Shown: piece by piece, positions 1 through 11,427 of the stretch
How positions within the stretch are numbered: position 1 is the stretch's first letter
Layout: every line of letters begins with the position of its first letter
Assembly: GCF_001270495.1 (NCBI RefSeq)
Contig: NZ_LGUR01000274.1
Coordinates: 1 to 24,575, forward strand
Length of the DNA: 24,575 nucleotides
DNA from: Streptomyces viridochromogenes
GTDB lineage: Bacteria > Actinomycetota > Actinomycetes > Streptomycetales > Streptomycetaceae
Direction of reading: 5' to 3'
Notes under the pieces: model-generated
Database searches by the model: none
What the model saw: only the letters and a program-made list of their open reading frames with translations
What the model was told of the DNA's origin: nothing
Position numbers and translations under genes: made by a program

Positions 1-4
1 GTGC

Positions 5-109
5 ATGCGGTGCGGGGTGGGTTGCGTCCGGCGCCGGGTGGGTTGCCTGCGCCGCGGGGGGAGTTGCGTGCGGCGCGGGGTGGGTTGCGTGCGCCGCGGG
101 GTGAGGTGC
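5..109. repeat. Imperfect 21-bp tandem repeat, five copies
   Basis: Five units in exact 21-bp phase (5-25, 26-46, 47-67, 68-88, 89-109). Most end in a GGGTTGC-like motif and share a GCGCCGCGGGG-like core. Degenerate relatives continue to about 190. The unit is a multiple of three, so overlapping frames show 7-residue repeats, but codon bias does not support coding. Confidence 0.75.
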
Positions 110-274
110 GTGCGGCAGGTTTGCGACGTGTGGCGCGGAACGAGGTGCGTGACGCGGGCTCGCGACGGCGTGCGGCGGTGCGGTGCGCCCATGACTCGGG
201 CGGCGCGTTGCGGTCGGTTTCGTCTGGGTTCCCTGACGTCGGTGCGGGCGCCCTGGCGGGCCATGGCCTACGCC

Positions 275-328
275 CCTGCCCCAGCGCACGCTCGTGCCCC
301 GGCGCACGCCCCTGCCCCGGCCCACGCT
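275..328. repeat. 18-bp tandem repeat, three copies
   Basis: Units at 275-292, 293-310 and 311-328 follow the pattern C(C/G)TGCCCC(A/G)GC(G/C)CACGC(T/C), with only a few mismatches. It lies between two 21-bp repeat sets upstream of the ABC permease. Confidence 0.75.
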
Positions 329-432
329 CCGACCACGGCAGTCGGCGTGCCATCTTGTCCCGGGACCAGGCCTGTCACACGCCCCTCACACCCCCACCGG
401 CTCCCGCTCCGAGGCATGCCGCTCCCACTCCT

Positions 433-474
433 AACTCCCCGCATCGCACCGCGAACTCCCCGCATCCCGCCGCG
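433..474. repeat. 21-bp tandem duplication just upstream of the permease
   Basis: Units 433-453 and 454-474 begin AACTCCCCGCATC and differ at two positions. The second copy runs directly into the permease ribosome binding site, so copy-number change would alter the leader. Confidence 0.75.
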
Positions 475-485
475 AGGAGCCCCGA

Positions 486-1382
486 ATGAACCAGCCCCGC
501 ACCAACGCGTCCGACACCGCCGGGCGACCCGGCCGACGGGCGACCGCCCTGCGCCAGGCCCTGGGATCGGCCTTCGTACGCCGCCCCCTCGCCCGCTCCG
601 TCGTGCGGCACGCCCTGCTCCGCTGGTTCGTCCTCGCCCTCGCCGTGGCCGTCTGGCAGCTGGTCGCCCGAGCCCACGGCAGCGTCTACTTCCCGCCGCC
701 CGCCGAGATCGCGGGGCACGCCCGGGATCTGTGGTTCTCCGGTCCCGCCGGGCACCTCTTCCTCACCGAGGCCGCCGTCGCCGACATCCTGCCCAGCCTC
801 GGCCGGATGGCCGCCGGGTTCGGGATCGCCGCCGTGGCCGGGATCGCACTCGGCGTCGCGATCGGCCGCTCGCGACGCGTGTACGCCCTGTGCGACCCCG
901 TCCTGCAGTTCGCTCGGGCCGTCCCGCCGCCCGCCCTGGTCCCGGTCTTCGTCGTGATCCTCGACTTCGGCACGCCGATGCAGATCGCGTCGATCGCCTT
1001 CAGCGCCGTCTGGCCGGTGCTGATCAACACGGCGGACGGGGCCGGCAATACCGACCCGCTGCGCCTGGAGGTCGCCGCGGTCCTGCGCCTCACCCCGGCC
1101 GAACGGCTCCGCTTTCTGATCCTCCCGTCCGCGCTGCCCCGCATCTTCGCCGGCCTGCGCCTGAGCCTCTCCCTCTCCCTCATCCTCATGGTGTTCTCGG
1201 AACTGCTCCCCGGCACCGCGAACGGCATCGGCTTCACGCTCACCGACGCCCAGTCCCGTTCCGACCTGCTCACCGTCTGGGCGGCACTGGTACTGCTCGG
1301 CGCCCTCGGCCATCTCCTCAACACCGGCCTGCTGGCGGTCGAGAAGCGGCTCGTCGGCAAGGGGAGGACGACGACCGTATGA
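486..1382 (+). CDS. ABC transporter permease, SsuC/TauC-like
   Basis: Inner-membrane subunit of an importer of the nitrate/sulfonate/taurine class. The 298-residue product has an N-terminal hydrophobic segment (about residues 46-62), further membrane segments near 108-127, 148-170 and 222-242, and a C-terminal one near 262-280. The cytoplasmic coupling (EAA-like) loop lies at about 194-222 with the usual Leu-Pro near its end. The stretch RAVPPPALVPVFVVILDFG (144-162) is characteristic of SsuC/TauC permeases. The ATG at 486 follows a GAGGAG about 6 nt upstream. The ATPase gene starts 37 nt after the stop, so the two form an operon. No substrate-binding protein is in the window, so the substrate (sulfonate, nitrate, thiamine precursor or other) cannot be assigned. 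The family call is firm; the substrate is not. Confidence 0.9.
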   Translation: MNQPRTNASDTAGRPGRRATALRQALGSAFVRRPLARSVVRHALLRWFVLALAVAVWQLVARAHGSVYFPPPAEIAGHARDLWFSGPAGHLFLTEAAVADILPSLGRMAAGFGIAAVAGIALGVAIGRSRRVYALCDPVLQFARAVPPPALVPVFVVILDFGTPMQIASIAFSAVWPVLINTADGAGNTDPLRLEVAAVLRLTPAERLRFLILPSALPRIFAGLRLSLSLSLILMVFSELLPGTANGIGFTLTDAQSRSDLLTVWAALVLLGALGHLLNTGLLAVEKRLVGKGRTTTV

Positions 1383-1419
1383 CCCGTACACCACCCATCC
1401 CCTTCGTCCAGGGACACGC

Positions 1420-2169
1420 ATGCTCCGCTTAGCCGAGGTCGGCCAGCACTACGGCGACCACCAGGTTCTGCACGACATCACCCTCACCGTGCCGGACGGC
1501 CAACTCCTGTGCGTCGTGGGCCCGTCCGGCTGCGGCAAGTCCACACTCCTGCGCACCATCGCGGGCCTGCTGCCGGTCTACGACGGCACGATCACCCTGG
1601 ACGGCACACCTGTACGCGGTGTGCCCGACAACCTGGCCGTCGTCTTCCAGGACTACGCCCGCTCCCTCTACCCCTGGCTCACGGTCCGCGACAACGTGGC
1701 GCTTCCGCTGCGCCGCAGGGGCCTGCCTAGAGCGCAACGCCGGGCCGAGGCCGACCGCATCCTGGCCCGGGTCGGCCTGACCGACACGGCCCGCCGCCAC
1801 CCCTGGCAGCTCTCGGGCGGCATGCAGCAGCGCGTGGCGATCGCCCGCGCCCTGGTCTGCCGGCCCTCCCTGCTCCTCATGGACGAACCCTTCGGCTCCC
1901 TCGACGCCCAGACCCGCGAGGATCTGGAGGACCTCCTCCTGGAGGTCCACCGCACGGACGGCACGACGATCGTCTTCGTCACCCACGACATCGACGAGAG
2001 CGTGTACCTGGGCGACCGCGTCGTCGTCCTCTCCCCGGGTCCCGGCTCCAAGATCGTCCTGGACCTGCCCGTCGAACTCCCCGGCACCCGGGACCAGATC
2101 ACGACCCGGGGTCTCGCGGAGTTCGTCGTGCTGAGGTCCGAGGTGGGGCGGGCGGTGCGCAACAGATAG
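1420..2169 (+). CDS. ABC transporter ATP-binding protein, SsuB/TauB-like
   Basis: Cytoplasmic ATPase that powers the permease encoded just upstream. The 249-residue product has every expected motif: Walker A GPSGCGKST (34-42), Q-loop near Q77, signature LSGGMQQ (131-137), Walker B LLLMDEP (151-157), D-loop SLD, and switch His189 (VTHD). A distinctive SLYPWLTV follows the Q-loop, as in nitrate/sulfonate ATPases. The ATG at 1420 follows AGGGA about 7 nt upstream. Codon 4 is TTA (1429-1431), the rare leucine codon read by the bldA tRNA in Streptomyces. Translation is therefore probably limited in young vegetative cells. The gene ends just before a Streptomyces intergenic repeat that probably terminates transcription. 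Confidence 0.93.
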   Translation: MLRLAEVGQHYGDHQVLHDITLTVPDGQLLCVVGPSGCGKSTLLRTIAGLLPVYDGTITLDGTPVRGVPDNLAVVFQDYARSLYPWLTVRDNVALPLRRRGLPRAQRRAEADRILARVGLTDTARRHPWQLSGGMQQRVAIARALVCRPSLLLMDEPFGSLDAQTREDLEDLLLEVHRTDGTTIVFVTHDIDESVYLGDRVVVLSPGPGSKIVLDLPVELPGTRDQITTRGLAEFVVLRSEVGRAVRNR

Positions 2170-2179
2170 CGCCGGTCCA

Positions 2180-2330
2180 GGCATCTTCAGCCCGTCCGGC
2201 GTTTGAGGACGAGGCCCTTCGGGCCGAAGCGGGGGTCCAGGGGGCGGCAGCCCTCTGGCGGGGTCGAAGGGGCGGAGCCCCTTCAAGGGATGGGACGGGT
2301 AGGGGCGGCGGGGGCGAAGGACCGCCCGCC
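2180..2330. repeat. Streptomyces-type dispersed intergenic repeat
   Basis: The stretch containing CAGCCCGTCCGGCGTTTGAG, GAGGCCCTTCGGGCCGAAGC and GGGGCGGAGCCCC matches, from memory, a repeat scattered through many Streptomyces genomes, usually between convergent genes. It contains several self-complementary segments: GGCCC/GGGCC at 2213-2225, CTTCGG-G-CCGAAG at 2217-2229, and the hairpin at 2266-2284. It sits between the ABC ATPase (ending 2169) and the convergent phosphatase-fold gene (ending 2351), a typical place for such elements. Confidence 0.75.
2266..2284. terminator. Hairpin terminator inside the intergenic repeat
   Basis: GAAGGGGC and GCCCCTTC form a perfect 8-bp stem with a GGA loop. 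There is no U tract, as is usual for Streptomyces terminators. The palindrome could serve both convergent transcripts. Confidence 0.6.
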
Positions 2331-2350
2331 CGGTCCGCCGCCTCCGCCGC

Positions 2351-3592
2351 TCAGCCCACCCGCACGTCCTGCCACACCATCCGGTGATCGGACGTCGGCA
2401 CCGTCGCGCCGTTCCCCACCAGCCGGTACAGCGGATCGTCGGACGTCGGCCAGAAGACGCCGTTCGCGCCCGGTATCAGGCCCTTGGACGGCAGGACGTA
2501 GTCGACACGCAGATTCCCGGGCGCGGTGTCACCGAAGTCGGACGTGTCGTACGCCGGGTCACCGAGATGCGAGCCATTGGCACCGCCCTGGAGCCTCGCC
2601 GCCTCCACGCCACCCACGCTGGCCGGCGGGGTGGCCGGGAGATTCACCGCCGGGTGGTCGAGCAACTGCCGTATGGCGTGGGCGTAGCTGTCACCGTCGT
2701 ACGGATCGGCGTTGTTGTCGCCCGCGATCACGAACCGGGCCCCGGCCCGCAACCCACCGCGCCGGCCCTTGTCGTCGTAGAGGTAGGAACCGCGGTGTCG
2801 CCCGCCGATGTAGTCGGCCCACAGCCGGATCTCGTCGTGGTTGCGGCGGCCGTTGCGGTCCTCCGGGCCGTCGAAGGTGGGCGGCGTCGGGTGCGAGACG
2901 AGGAAGTGCACGGTGGAGTTCCCGATGCACACCGGCACGTCCCAGTGGCTCTTCGACGACAGCCGCAGGATCGCTCGGGCCTCGTCGCTGTAGTAGCCCG
3001 GAGGCATGACGTGGCCCGGCATGTCCTTCCACAGGAACCGCTGGAAGGTGCGGACCGCACGTGTGTCGATCGGGAACTTCGACAGCACGACCATGCCGTA
3101 CTGCCCCGGGAACCAGCCGTAGCCGTACGCGTCCTGCCCGTACGCGTCCGAACCGGGCGTCGTGACGGCGCCGTTCTTCCCGTCGAGGTCCACACCGGAG
3201 GCGACGCCCGTGTTCACGGGACCGGTGTAGTGGTACGGGAAGCGGACCGGCTTCGCCCCGTTGTGACCGACGGCCAGGTAGTTGCGCAGGAACAGGCGGA
3301 CCGCCCTGCCCTGCTCGTCGTAGTCGAACTCGTTGATCAGCAGGACGTCGGGGTCGACCCGCTGGATGGTCTCGGCCACGTTGCGCGCCTGGGCGTTGTC
3401 CGGCGTGGACAGGTCGGTGATCAGCGCGCCCTGGGTGGAGCGGTTCAGGGAGGCGTTGAAGGTGGCGAACCGTACGGACCGGCGGCCGTGCCGCTCGGCC
3501 GCCGAGGCCGGGAACGCCGCGGTCGTGGCCAGCGCCGCCCCGGCGAGGGAGGCGAGCGCCGTGCGGCGTGAGAGTGATCCGGTGGGGTTCAT
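2351..3592 (-). CDS. Tat-exported endonuclease/exonuclease/phosphatase-fold protein
   Basis: Probable secreted metal-dependent phosphoesterase. The 413-residue product starts with a twin-arginine signal: SRRTAL (8-13), a hydrophobic stretch, and a likely cleavage after ASA near residue 31. The mature part has the landmarks of the family: Asn45 (FATFN), Glu88 (NEFD), His234 (SHPTPP), GDNN with Asp292 and Asn294, and the C-terminal SDH with Asp402 and His403. The exact substrate (phosphodiester, phosphomonoester, phytate or nucleic acid) cannot be read from the sequence. I chose the ATG at 3592 because it is followed at once by the Tat signal and has a GGAG about 5 nt upstream. The frame stays open to 3673, but that would add an untypical leader. 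It is divergent from the geosmin synthase gene. Confidence 0.85.
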   Translation of the reverse strand: MNPTGSLSRRTALASLAGAALATTAAFPASAAERHGRRSVRFATFNASLNRSTQGALITDLSTPDNAQARNVAETIQRVDPDVLLINEFDYDEQGRAVRLFLRNYLAVGHNGAKPVRFPYHYTGPVNTGVASGVDLDGKNGAVTTPGSDAYGQDAYGYGWFPGQYGMVVLSKFPIDTRAVRTFQRFLWKDMPGHVMPPGYYSDEARAILRLSSKSHWDVPVCIGNSTVHFLVSHPTPPTFDGPEDRNGRRNHDEIRLWADYIGGRHRGSYLYDDKGRRGGLRAGARFVIAGDNNADPYDGDSYAHAIRQLLDHPAVNLPATPPASVGGVEAARLQGGANGSHLGDPAYDTSDFGDTAPGNLRVDYVLPSKGLIPGANGVFWPTSDDPLYRLVGNGATVPTSDHRMVWQDVRVG

Positions 3593-7422
<3,830 letters not shown>

Positions 7423-7429
7423 GTCACAG

Positions 7430-7435
7430 AACGTA
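7430..7435 (-). promoter_or_regulatory. Putative -10 element for a leaderless transcript
   Basis: Read on the minus strand the hexamer is TACGTT, followed by 7 nt and then the ATG at 7422. That spacing would place the transcript start at or next to the start codon. No good -35 is visible, so confidence is low. Confidence 0.35.
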
Positions 7436-7475
7436 ACAGCGGCCACTGACAACGGACTTCCGGCCTCCGGATGCG

Positions 7476-7486
7476 GTTTCCGAAAC
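7476..7486. promoter_or_regulatory. GTTTC-C-GAAAC palindrome
   Basis: A perfect 5-1-5 inverted repeat in the divergent gap between the acidic protein gene and the multicopper oxidase gene. It lies 26 bp upstream of the sigma-E-like -35 element and is a possible operator. Confidence 0.3.
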
Positions 7487-7511
7487 TTTTCGTGCGGAAC
7501 GGGATATTCAG

Positions 7512-7540
7512 GGAACTTGCGCGGTGCGCAGCGAGTCTTC
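7512..7540 (+). promoter_or_regulatory. Putative ECF sigma-E-type promoter of the multicopper oxidase gene
   Basis: GGAACT (7512-7517), a 17-bp spacer and GTCTTC (7535-7540) resemble the Streptomyces sigma-E consensus, GGAAC followed after 16-17 bp by TC. Transcription would start near 7547, upstream of the TTG start at 7587 but downstream of a possible GTG at 7524. If real, it rules out that GTG. Confidence 0.45.
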
Positions 7541-7586
7541 CGGGGTGAGGGGAACAGACAACAAGAACACACGGGGGTGTTCGACC

Positions 7587-9506
7587 TTGACCGACATCAT
7601 CGAGAGGCTCACGGACAGCGACACGGAGACCGCAGCGCAGCCCGCGGCGGAGACCGACACGGGGAAGCGGGCGTCCGACACCGGGGAACTCACGCCGTAC
7701 GCGGCCCCGCTGCCCGTCCCCACCGTGCTGCGGCCGGCGTCGGGGGACGTCTTACGCGAGACCGAGATCGCCCTGCGCCCGACCTGGGTGCGCCTGCACC
7801 CGCAGCTGCCGCCGACCCTGATGTGGGGGTACGACGGCCAGGTGCCGGGCCCGACCATCGAGGTGCGGCGCGAACAGCGCGTCCGCATCGCCTGGACCAA
7901 CCGCATCCCCGGGGAGAGCGAGTACCCGGTCACTTCGGTGGAGGTGCCGCTGCGCACGGACGGCCGTCCCCCCGCCACCACCGAGCCCGGCCGCGAGGGC
8001 GTCGAACCCAACAAGGACGTCGCCGCCCTGCCCGCCTGGTCGGTGACCCATCTGCACGGCGCCCAGACGGGCGGTGGCAACGACGGCTGGGCGGACAACG
8101 CCGTCGGCTTCGGCGACGCCCAGCTGTCCGAGTACCCGAACGACCACCAGGCGGTCCAATGGTGGTACCACGACCACGCCATGAACATAACGCGGTGGAA
8201 CGTGATGACGGGCCTGTACGGGACGTACCTCGTCCGGGACGACGAGGAGGATGCCCTCCAACTCCCCCGCGGGGTGCGGGAGGTCCCGCTGCTGCTCGCC
8301 GACCGCAACCTCGACACCGACGAGGACGGCCGTCTCAACGGGCGCCTGCTGCACAAGACGGTGATCGTCCAGGAGAAGAACCCTGAGACGGGCAAGCCGG
8401 TCTCCATCCCGTTCAGCGGCCCGTACACCACCGTCAACGGCCGCATCTGGCCGTACGCCGAGGTGGACAACGCCTGGTACCGCTTCCGGCTGGTCAACGC
8501 GTCCAACGCGCGCATCTACAACCTCGTCCTGGTCGACGAGGACGACAACCCGGTGCCGGGCATCGTCCACCAGATCGGCAGCGACGGCGGACTGCTGCCG
8601 CGGCCGGTGCCGATCGACTTCGACGACGCGCTGCCCACGCTGACCGCGGCGCCGGCCGAGCGCTTCGACCTGCTCGTCGACTTCCGCGGGCTCGCGGGCC
8701 GGAGGCTCCGCCTGGTCAACAAGGGCCGCAACCAGCCGCCGGGCCTGCCCGACCCGGCGGGCGACGTGCGCTATCCGGCGGTCATGGAGTTCCGGGTCGG
8801 GGAGAGCCATGAGACGGACACCTTCGAACTGCCCGAGGTGCTGTCCGGCTCCTTCCGCCGGCTCACCCACGACATCGAGCACGGCCACCGGCTGATAGTG
8901 CTCACCCCGCCCGCCACCAAGGGTGCGGGCGGCCACCCGGAGATGTGGGAAATGGCGCAGGTCGAGGACCCGGGCGACATCCAGGTCCCCACCGACGGCG
9001 TCATCCAGGTCACCGGCCCGGACGGGAAGACGAAGACCTACCGGCGCACCGCCCGGACGTTCAACGACGGCCTCGGCTTCACCATCGCCGAGGGCAGTCA
9101 CGAGCAGTGGAGCTTCCTCAACCTCGCCCCGATCGTCCACCCCATGCACATCCACCTGGCCGACTTCCAGCTGCTGGGCCGGGACGCGTACGACGTCTCG
9201 GGCTTCGACCCGGCGGTCGGCGGCACCCGCAGCCCGATCCGGTTCGACGCCGGCACCTCCATCCCGCTGGCGCCCAACGAACTCGGCTACAAGGACGTCT
9301 TCCGTGTGCCCGGGAACCAGATGCTGCGCGTCATGGGCAAATTCGACGGCGCGTACGGCAGGTTCATGTACCACTGCCACCTCCTGGAGCACGAGGACAT
9401 GGGCATGATGCGGCCCTTCGTCGTCATGCCCGCGGAGGCGCTGAAGTTCGACCACGGCGGCGGACACGGCGGTCATGGCGGCCACGGGGAGGGACACACG
9501 GGCTGA
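7587..9506 (+). CDS. phsA: Phenoxazinone-synthase-type multicopper oxidase
   Basis: A laccase-like oxidase that couples oxidation of phenols or o-aminophenols to reduction of oxygen. The 639-residue product closely resembles S. antibioticus phenoxazinone synthase along its whole length, including the His-rich tail. Copper ligands are visible: HLH (155-157), HDH (195-197), HPMHIH (518-523) and [12 protein letters not shown] (596-607), with Met607 as the expected type 1 axial ligand. There is no signal peptide. I chose the TTG at 7587 because it gives the family start MTDIIERL and follows GGGGGTG by about 7 nt; the frame is open from a GTG at 7524. Codon 56 is TTA (7752-7754), implying bldA-dependent translation. 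Homologues seem common in streptomycetes that make no actinomycin, and no phenoxazinone pathway genes are nearby. The true substrate could be another phenol or bilirubin-like pigment. Confidence 0.92.
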   Translation: MTDIIERLTDSDTETAAQPAAETDTGKRASDTGELTPYAAPLPVPTVLRPASGDVLRETEIALRPTWVRLHPQLPPTLMWGYDGQVPGPTIEVRREQRVRIAWTNRIPGESEYPVTSVEVPLRTDGRPPATTEPGREGVEPNKDVAALPAWSVTHLHGAQTGGGNDGWADNAVGFGDAQLSEYPNDHQAVQWWYHDHAMNITRWNVMTGLYGTYLVRDDEEDALQLPRGVREVPLLLADRNLDTDEDGRLNGRLLHKTVIVQEKNPETGKPVSIPFSGPYTTVNGRIWPYAEVDNAWYRFRLVNASNARIYNLVLVDEDDNPVPGIVHQIGSDGGLLPRPVPIDFDDALPTLTAAPAERFDLLVDFRGLAGRRLRLVNKGRNQPPGLPDPAGDVRYPAVMEFRVGESHETDTFELPEVLSGSFRRLTHDIEHGHRLIVLTPPATKGAGGHPEMWEMAQVEDPGDIQVPTDGVIQVTGPDGKTKTYRRTARTFNDGLGFTIAEGSHEQWSFLNLAPIVHPMHIHLADFQLLGRDAYDVSGFDPAVGGTRSPIRFDAGTSIPLAPNELGYKDVFRVPGNQMLRVMGKFDGAYGRFMYHCHLLEHEDMGMMRPFVVMPAEALKFDHGGGHGGHGGHGEGHTG

Positions 9507-9508
9507 CG

Positions 9509-9596
9509 TACGCGCGCGTGGCGTGGCATGGGAACGCATGGCGCGGCATGGGAACGCGTGGCGCGGCATGGTCAAGCGACGCGTCACGCGCGCGTA
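9509..9596. repeat. 12-bp inverted repeat flanking a 20-bp tandem repeat
   Basis: TACGCGCGCGTG (9509-9520) is perfectly complementary to CACGCGCGCGTA (9585-9596). Between them are 20-bp units at 9521-9540 and 9541-9560, which differ at two positions, and a decayed third unit at 9561-9580. The element fills the gap between convergent genes. Its right arm covers the last codons of the amidotransferase-like gene. It may act as a terminator in both directions. Confidence 0.6.
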
Positions 9597-10345
9597 GGGA
9601 CCCTCCCGGCCGCGTGCTCGACCGCGGCTCGCGCCAGCGCCCTGACGACGGGGTGCGGGCGCGAGCCGTCGCCGGACAGCTCCGGTTGGAAGAGCGTGGC
9701 CAGGAAGAAGGGATGGCCGGGCAGTTCGGCGATCCGGACGTGACCGTCCTCGTCGTGTCCGGAGAAGCGCAGCCCGTGTGCGCGCAGGGTGTCGAGGTGG
9801 CGGGAGGGGCCGTACGCGCAGAAGTACCGTTCGACGGTCCGCTCGGAGCCGATCAACGACTGGGCGAGCGTGCCCGGCTCGATCCGGACCGCAGCCTCGT
9901 GACCGGCCAGCGAGCAGGCCAGTGGTTCGATGAGGAAGTCGTCGGCGTCGGGGTCGTTCTCGGCGTGGGCGACCCGGTTCAGTCCGCACACCTGCCGGGC
10001 GTACTCCAGGAGCGCGTGCTGGAAGCCGCCGCAGGTACCGAGAAACGGGATTCCCTCCTCGCGTGCGGTGCGGATCGCGGACAGCACGCCTGCCTCGCTG
10101 CGGTACGGGCTGCCGGGCAGCACCCACACGGCGTCGAAGCCGCGCACCGCGCCGTCGGCCGCCGCGTCCTGGGACGGGATCCAGTAGGCGTCGAGGACGA
10201 GCCGGTCGCGTTCGGCGAGGGCGTCCAGCAGGAGTGGCACGCGCGTGTGCGAGGCGACATTGGGGGAGCGATCCCCGACCAGGGCGAGCCTTGCCGTCTT
10301 TGTCGTCATCGCCTTCCGGGCAACGGTGTTCGTCATGGCCCTCAT
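9584..10345 (-). CDS. CTP-synthase C-terminal-like class I glutamine amidotransferase protein
   Basis: The 253-residue product resembles the glutaminase half of CTP synthase without the synthetase domain. It matches what is usually annotated as CTP synthase C-terminal region-related protein. The nucleophile elbow GTCGGFQH has Cys105. The region that normally carries the catalytic His-x-Glu reads HPFFLATLFQPEL (211-223). There Gln220 replaces the His while Glu222 is kept, so classical glutaminase activity is doubtful unless another His such as His211 substitutes. ATG codons at 10345, 10336 and 10309 are all possible starts and none has a strong ribosome binding site. The longest is reported. 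It is divergent from a LysR regulator 86 bp away, which may control it. The biochemical role is unknown. Confidence 0.75.
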   Translation of the reverse strand: MRAMTNTVARKAMTTKTARLALVGDRSPNVASHTRVPLLLDALAERDRLVLDAYWIPSQDAAADGAVRGFDAVWVLPGSPYRSEAGVLSAIRTAREEGIPFLGTCGGFQHALLEYARQVCGLNRVAHAENDPDADDFLIEPLACSLAGHEAAVRIEPGTLAQSLIGSERTVERYFCAYGPSRHLDTLRAHGLRFSGHDEDGHVRIAELPGHPFFLATLFQPELSGDGSRPHPVVRALARAAVEHAAGRVPTRA

Positions 10346-10394
10346 CCTGGGCGCCGCCCGTAGTTCACGTCCAACGATGATTACTGGACCTCTG

Positions 10395-10409
10395 ATAAGC
10401 AGTGCTGAT
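10395..10409. promoter_or_regulatory. Putative LysR-type operator (T-N11-A box)
   Basis: The stretch ATAAGCAGTGCTGAT is an imperfect inverted repeat around a central G. It contains T(10396)-N11-A(10408), the classical LysR-family box. It ends 22 bp before the preferred regulator start and lies between the divergent genes, which fits autoregulation and control of the amidotransferase-like gene. Confidence 0.5.
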
Positions 10410-10431
10410 GAGATACGGGATCCTGTACCGC

Positions 10432-11304
10432 ATGGACCCGCATCTGCTGCGCACGTACGTCACCGTCGCCCGCCTCGCCTCGTTCTCCGAGGCCGCCCGC
10501 GAACTGGGCTACACCCAGTCGGCGGTGTCCCAGCACATCGCCGCGCTCGAACAGGACCTCGGCGCACCCCTGCTCACCCGTCGTCCTGTCGCTCCCACGG
10601 CGGCCGGTGAGCGGCTCCTCGAACACGCGGGTCCGCTGCTGCTCCGGCTGGAGGCGGCCCGCGCGGACGTCGTAAGGATGGCGGCGGCGCCCGGCCGCGA
10701 ACTGACGCTCGCGACGGCGTCGACCGCGCTCGGCCCCCACGTCCTGGCAGCACTCCCGGTCTCCGGAGTGACGCTGCGCGTGCTGCCCCGCGACGAGGTG
10801 CCCGCGGCCGTCGCCACCGGCACGGCCGACCTCGGTCTCGTCGACGGCCTCGCCGCCCCCAGCGACCCGCTGCGACTGCCCGACGTGGCCCCGCTGACCA
10901 CGTACGGCGTGGGGGAGGAGCCGGTCTGCGTCCTCCTGCCCGACACCCATCCGCTCGCCGGGCGCACCGGCCTGCGTCTCGGCGACCTCGCCGACGCCCG
11001 GTGGCTCGACGCCCCCGACGCGGGCCTGCCGCTGGCCCACCTGCGCGGCGCGAACGGCGGCCAGGGTTTCCGCTGCGCCCTGCGCTACGAGGGCACCGAC
11101 GTCCGCGCCCTCACCGCGCTGGCCGCGGCGGGCCACGGCCTGACCCTGCTCCCGCGCTCGGCGGCCGTCGGGGTGCCCCACACGGTCGCCGTACCGGTCA
11201 CGGAACCGCGGGTCGTGCACCGGACAGAACTGGTGTGCGCGGGGGCGGGTGCGCCCAGGGGCGCGGCGGCGGCCGTCGCGGAGGCGTTGTTCGAACGGTC
11301 CTGA
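10432..11304 (+). CDS. LysR-family transcriptional regulator
   Basis: The 290-residue regulator has an N-terminal winged helix-turn-helix (about 3-60), with the recognisable SFSEAARELGYTQSAVSQHI segment at 17-36. An effector-binding domain follows (about 85-285). The ATG at 10432 gives MDPHLLRTYV, the usual start of this subgroup. GTG and ATG codons at 10402 and 10408 are in frame but overlap the T-N11-A operator, so they are less likely. The inducer cannot be predicted. The divergent amidotransferase-like gene is the likeliest target besides itself. Downstream is a repeat-filled gap, so it is probably monocistronic. Confidence 0.9.
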   Translation: MDPHLLRTYVTVARLASFSEAARELGYTQSAVSQHIAALEQDLGAPLLTRRPVAPTAAGERLLEHAGPLLLRLEAARADVVRMAAAPGRELTLATASTALGPHVLAALPVSGVTLRVLPRDEVPAAVATGTADLGLVDGLAAPSDPLRLPDVAPLTTYGVGEEPVCVLLPDTHPLAGRTGLRLGDLADARWLDAPDAGLPLAHLRGANGGQGFRCALRYEGTDVRALTALAAAGHGLTLLPRSAAVGVPHTVAVPVTEPRVVHRTELVCAGAGAPRGAAAAVAEALFERS

Positions 11305-11318
11305 AGGTGTCGGTGAAC

Positions 11319-11414
11319 GCGTCGGCGAACAAGCCCCGGATCGCGTCGGCAAACCAGCCCCGGATCGCGTCGGCGACCAGCCCCGCGAACGCGTCGGCAC
11401 GCCGACCCGCGAAC
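11319..11414. repeat. 24-bp tandem repeat, four copies
   Basis: Units 11319-11342, 11343-11366, 11367-11390 and 11391-11414 all begin GCGTCGGC and end in GGATC or GCGAAC. They fill the gap after the LysR gene. Because the unit is a multiple of three, the overlapping frames show 8-residue repeats, for example FADAIRG-type on the minus strand. I see no start site or codon bias to support a gene. Confidence 0.8.
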
Positions 11415-11427
11415 GGGCTGGCGTTCT

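Larger units (their letters stand above)
1..485. other. Intergenic region rich in short tandem repeats, no convincing gene
   Basis: No reading frame here has the strong third-position G/C bias of the real genes in this window. A frame is open from the left edge to a TGA at 487-489, which overlaps the permease ATG. Its product would be a low-complexity Arg/Gly/Pro/Ala sequence with irregular third positions, so I do not call it. The stretch contains three sets of tandem repeats, annotated separately. The solute-binding protein of the following ABC importer could lie left of the window, but nothing here shows it. A putative ribosome binding site (GAGGAG, about 474-479) precedes the permease start. 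Confidence 0.6.

Noticed and set aside
1..489. Open frame from the left edge ending in a TGA that overlaps the permease ATG, as if it were the end of an upstream operon gene
   Set aside because: The product would be low-complexity repeats, and the codon third positions lack the strong G/C bias of real genes here. The frame is explained by tandem repeats with units divisible by three.
7587..9506. Multicopper oxidase as a marker of an actinomycin-type gene cluster
   Set aside because: No NRPS, aminophenol or other phenoxazinone pathway genes are in the window, and homologues appear to be common outside such clusters.
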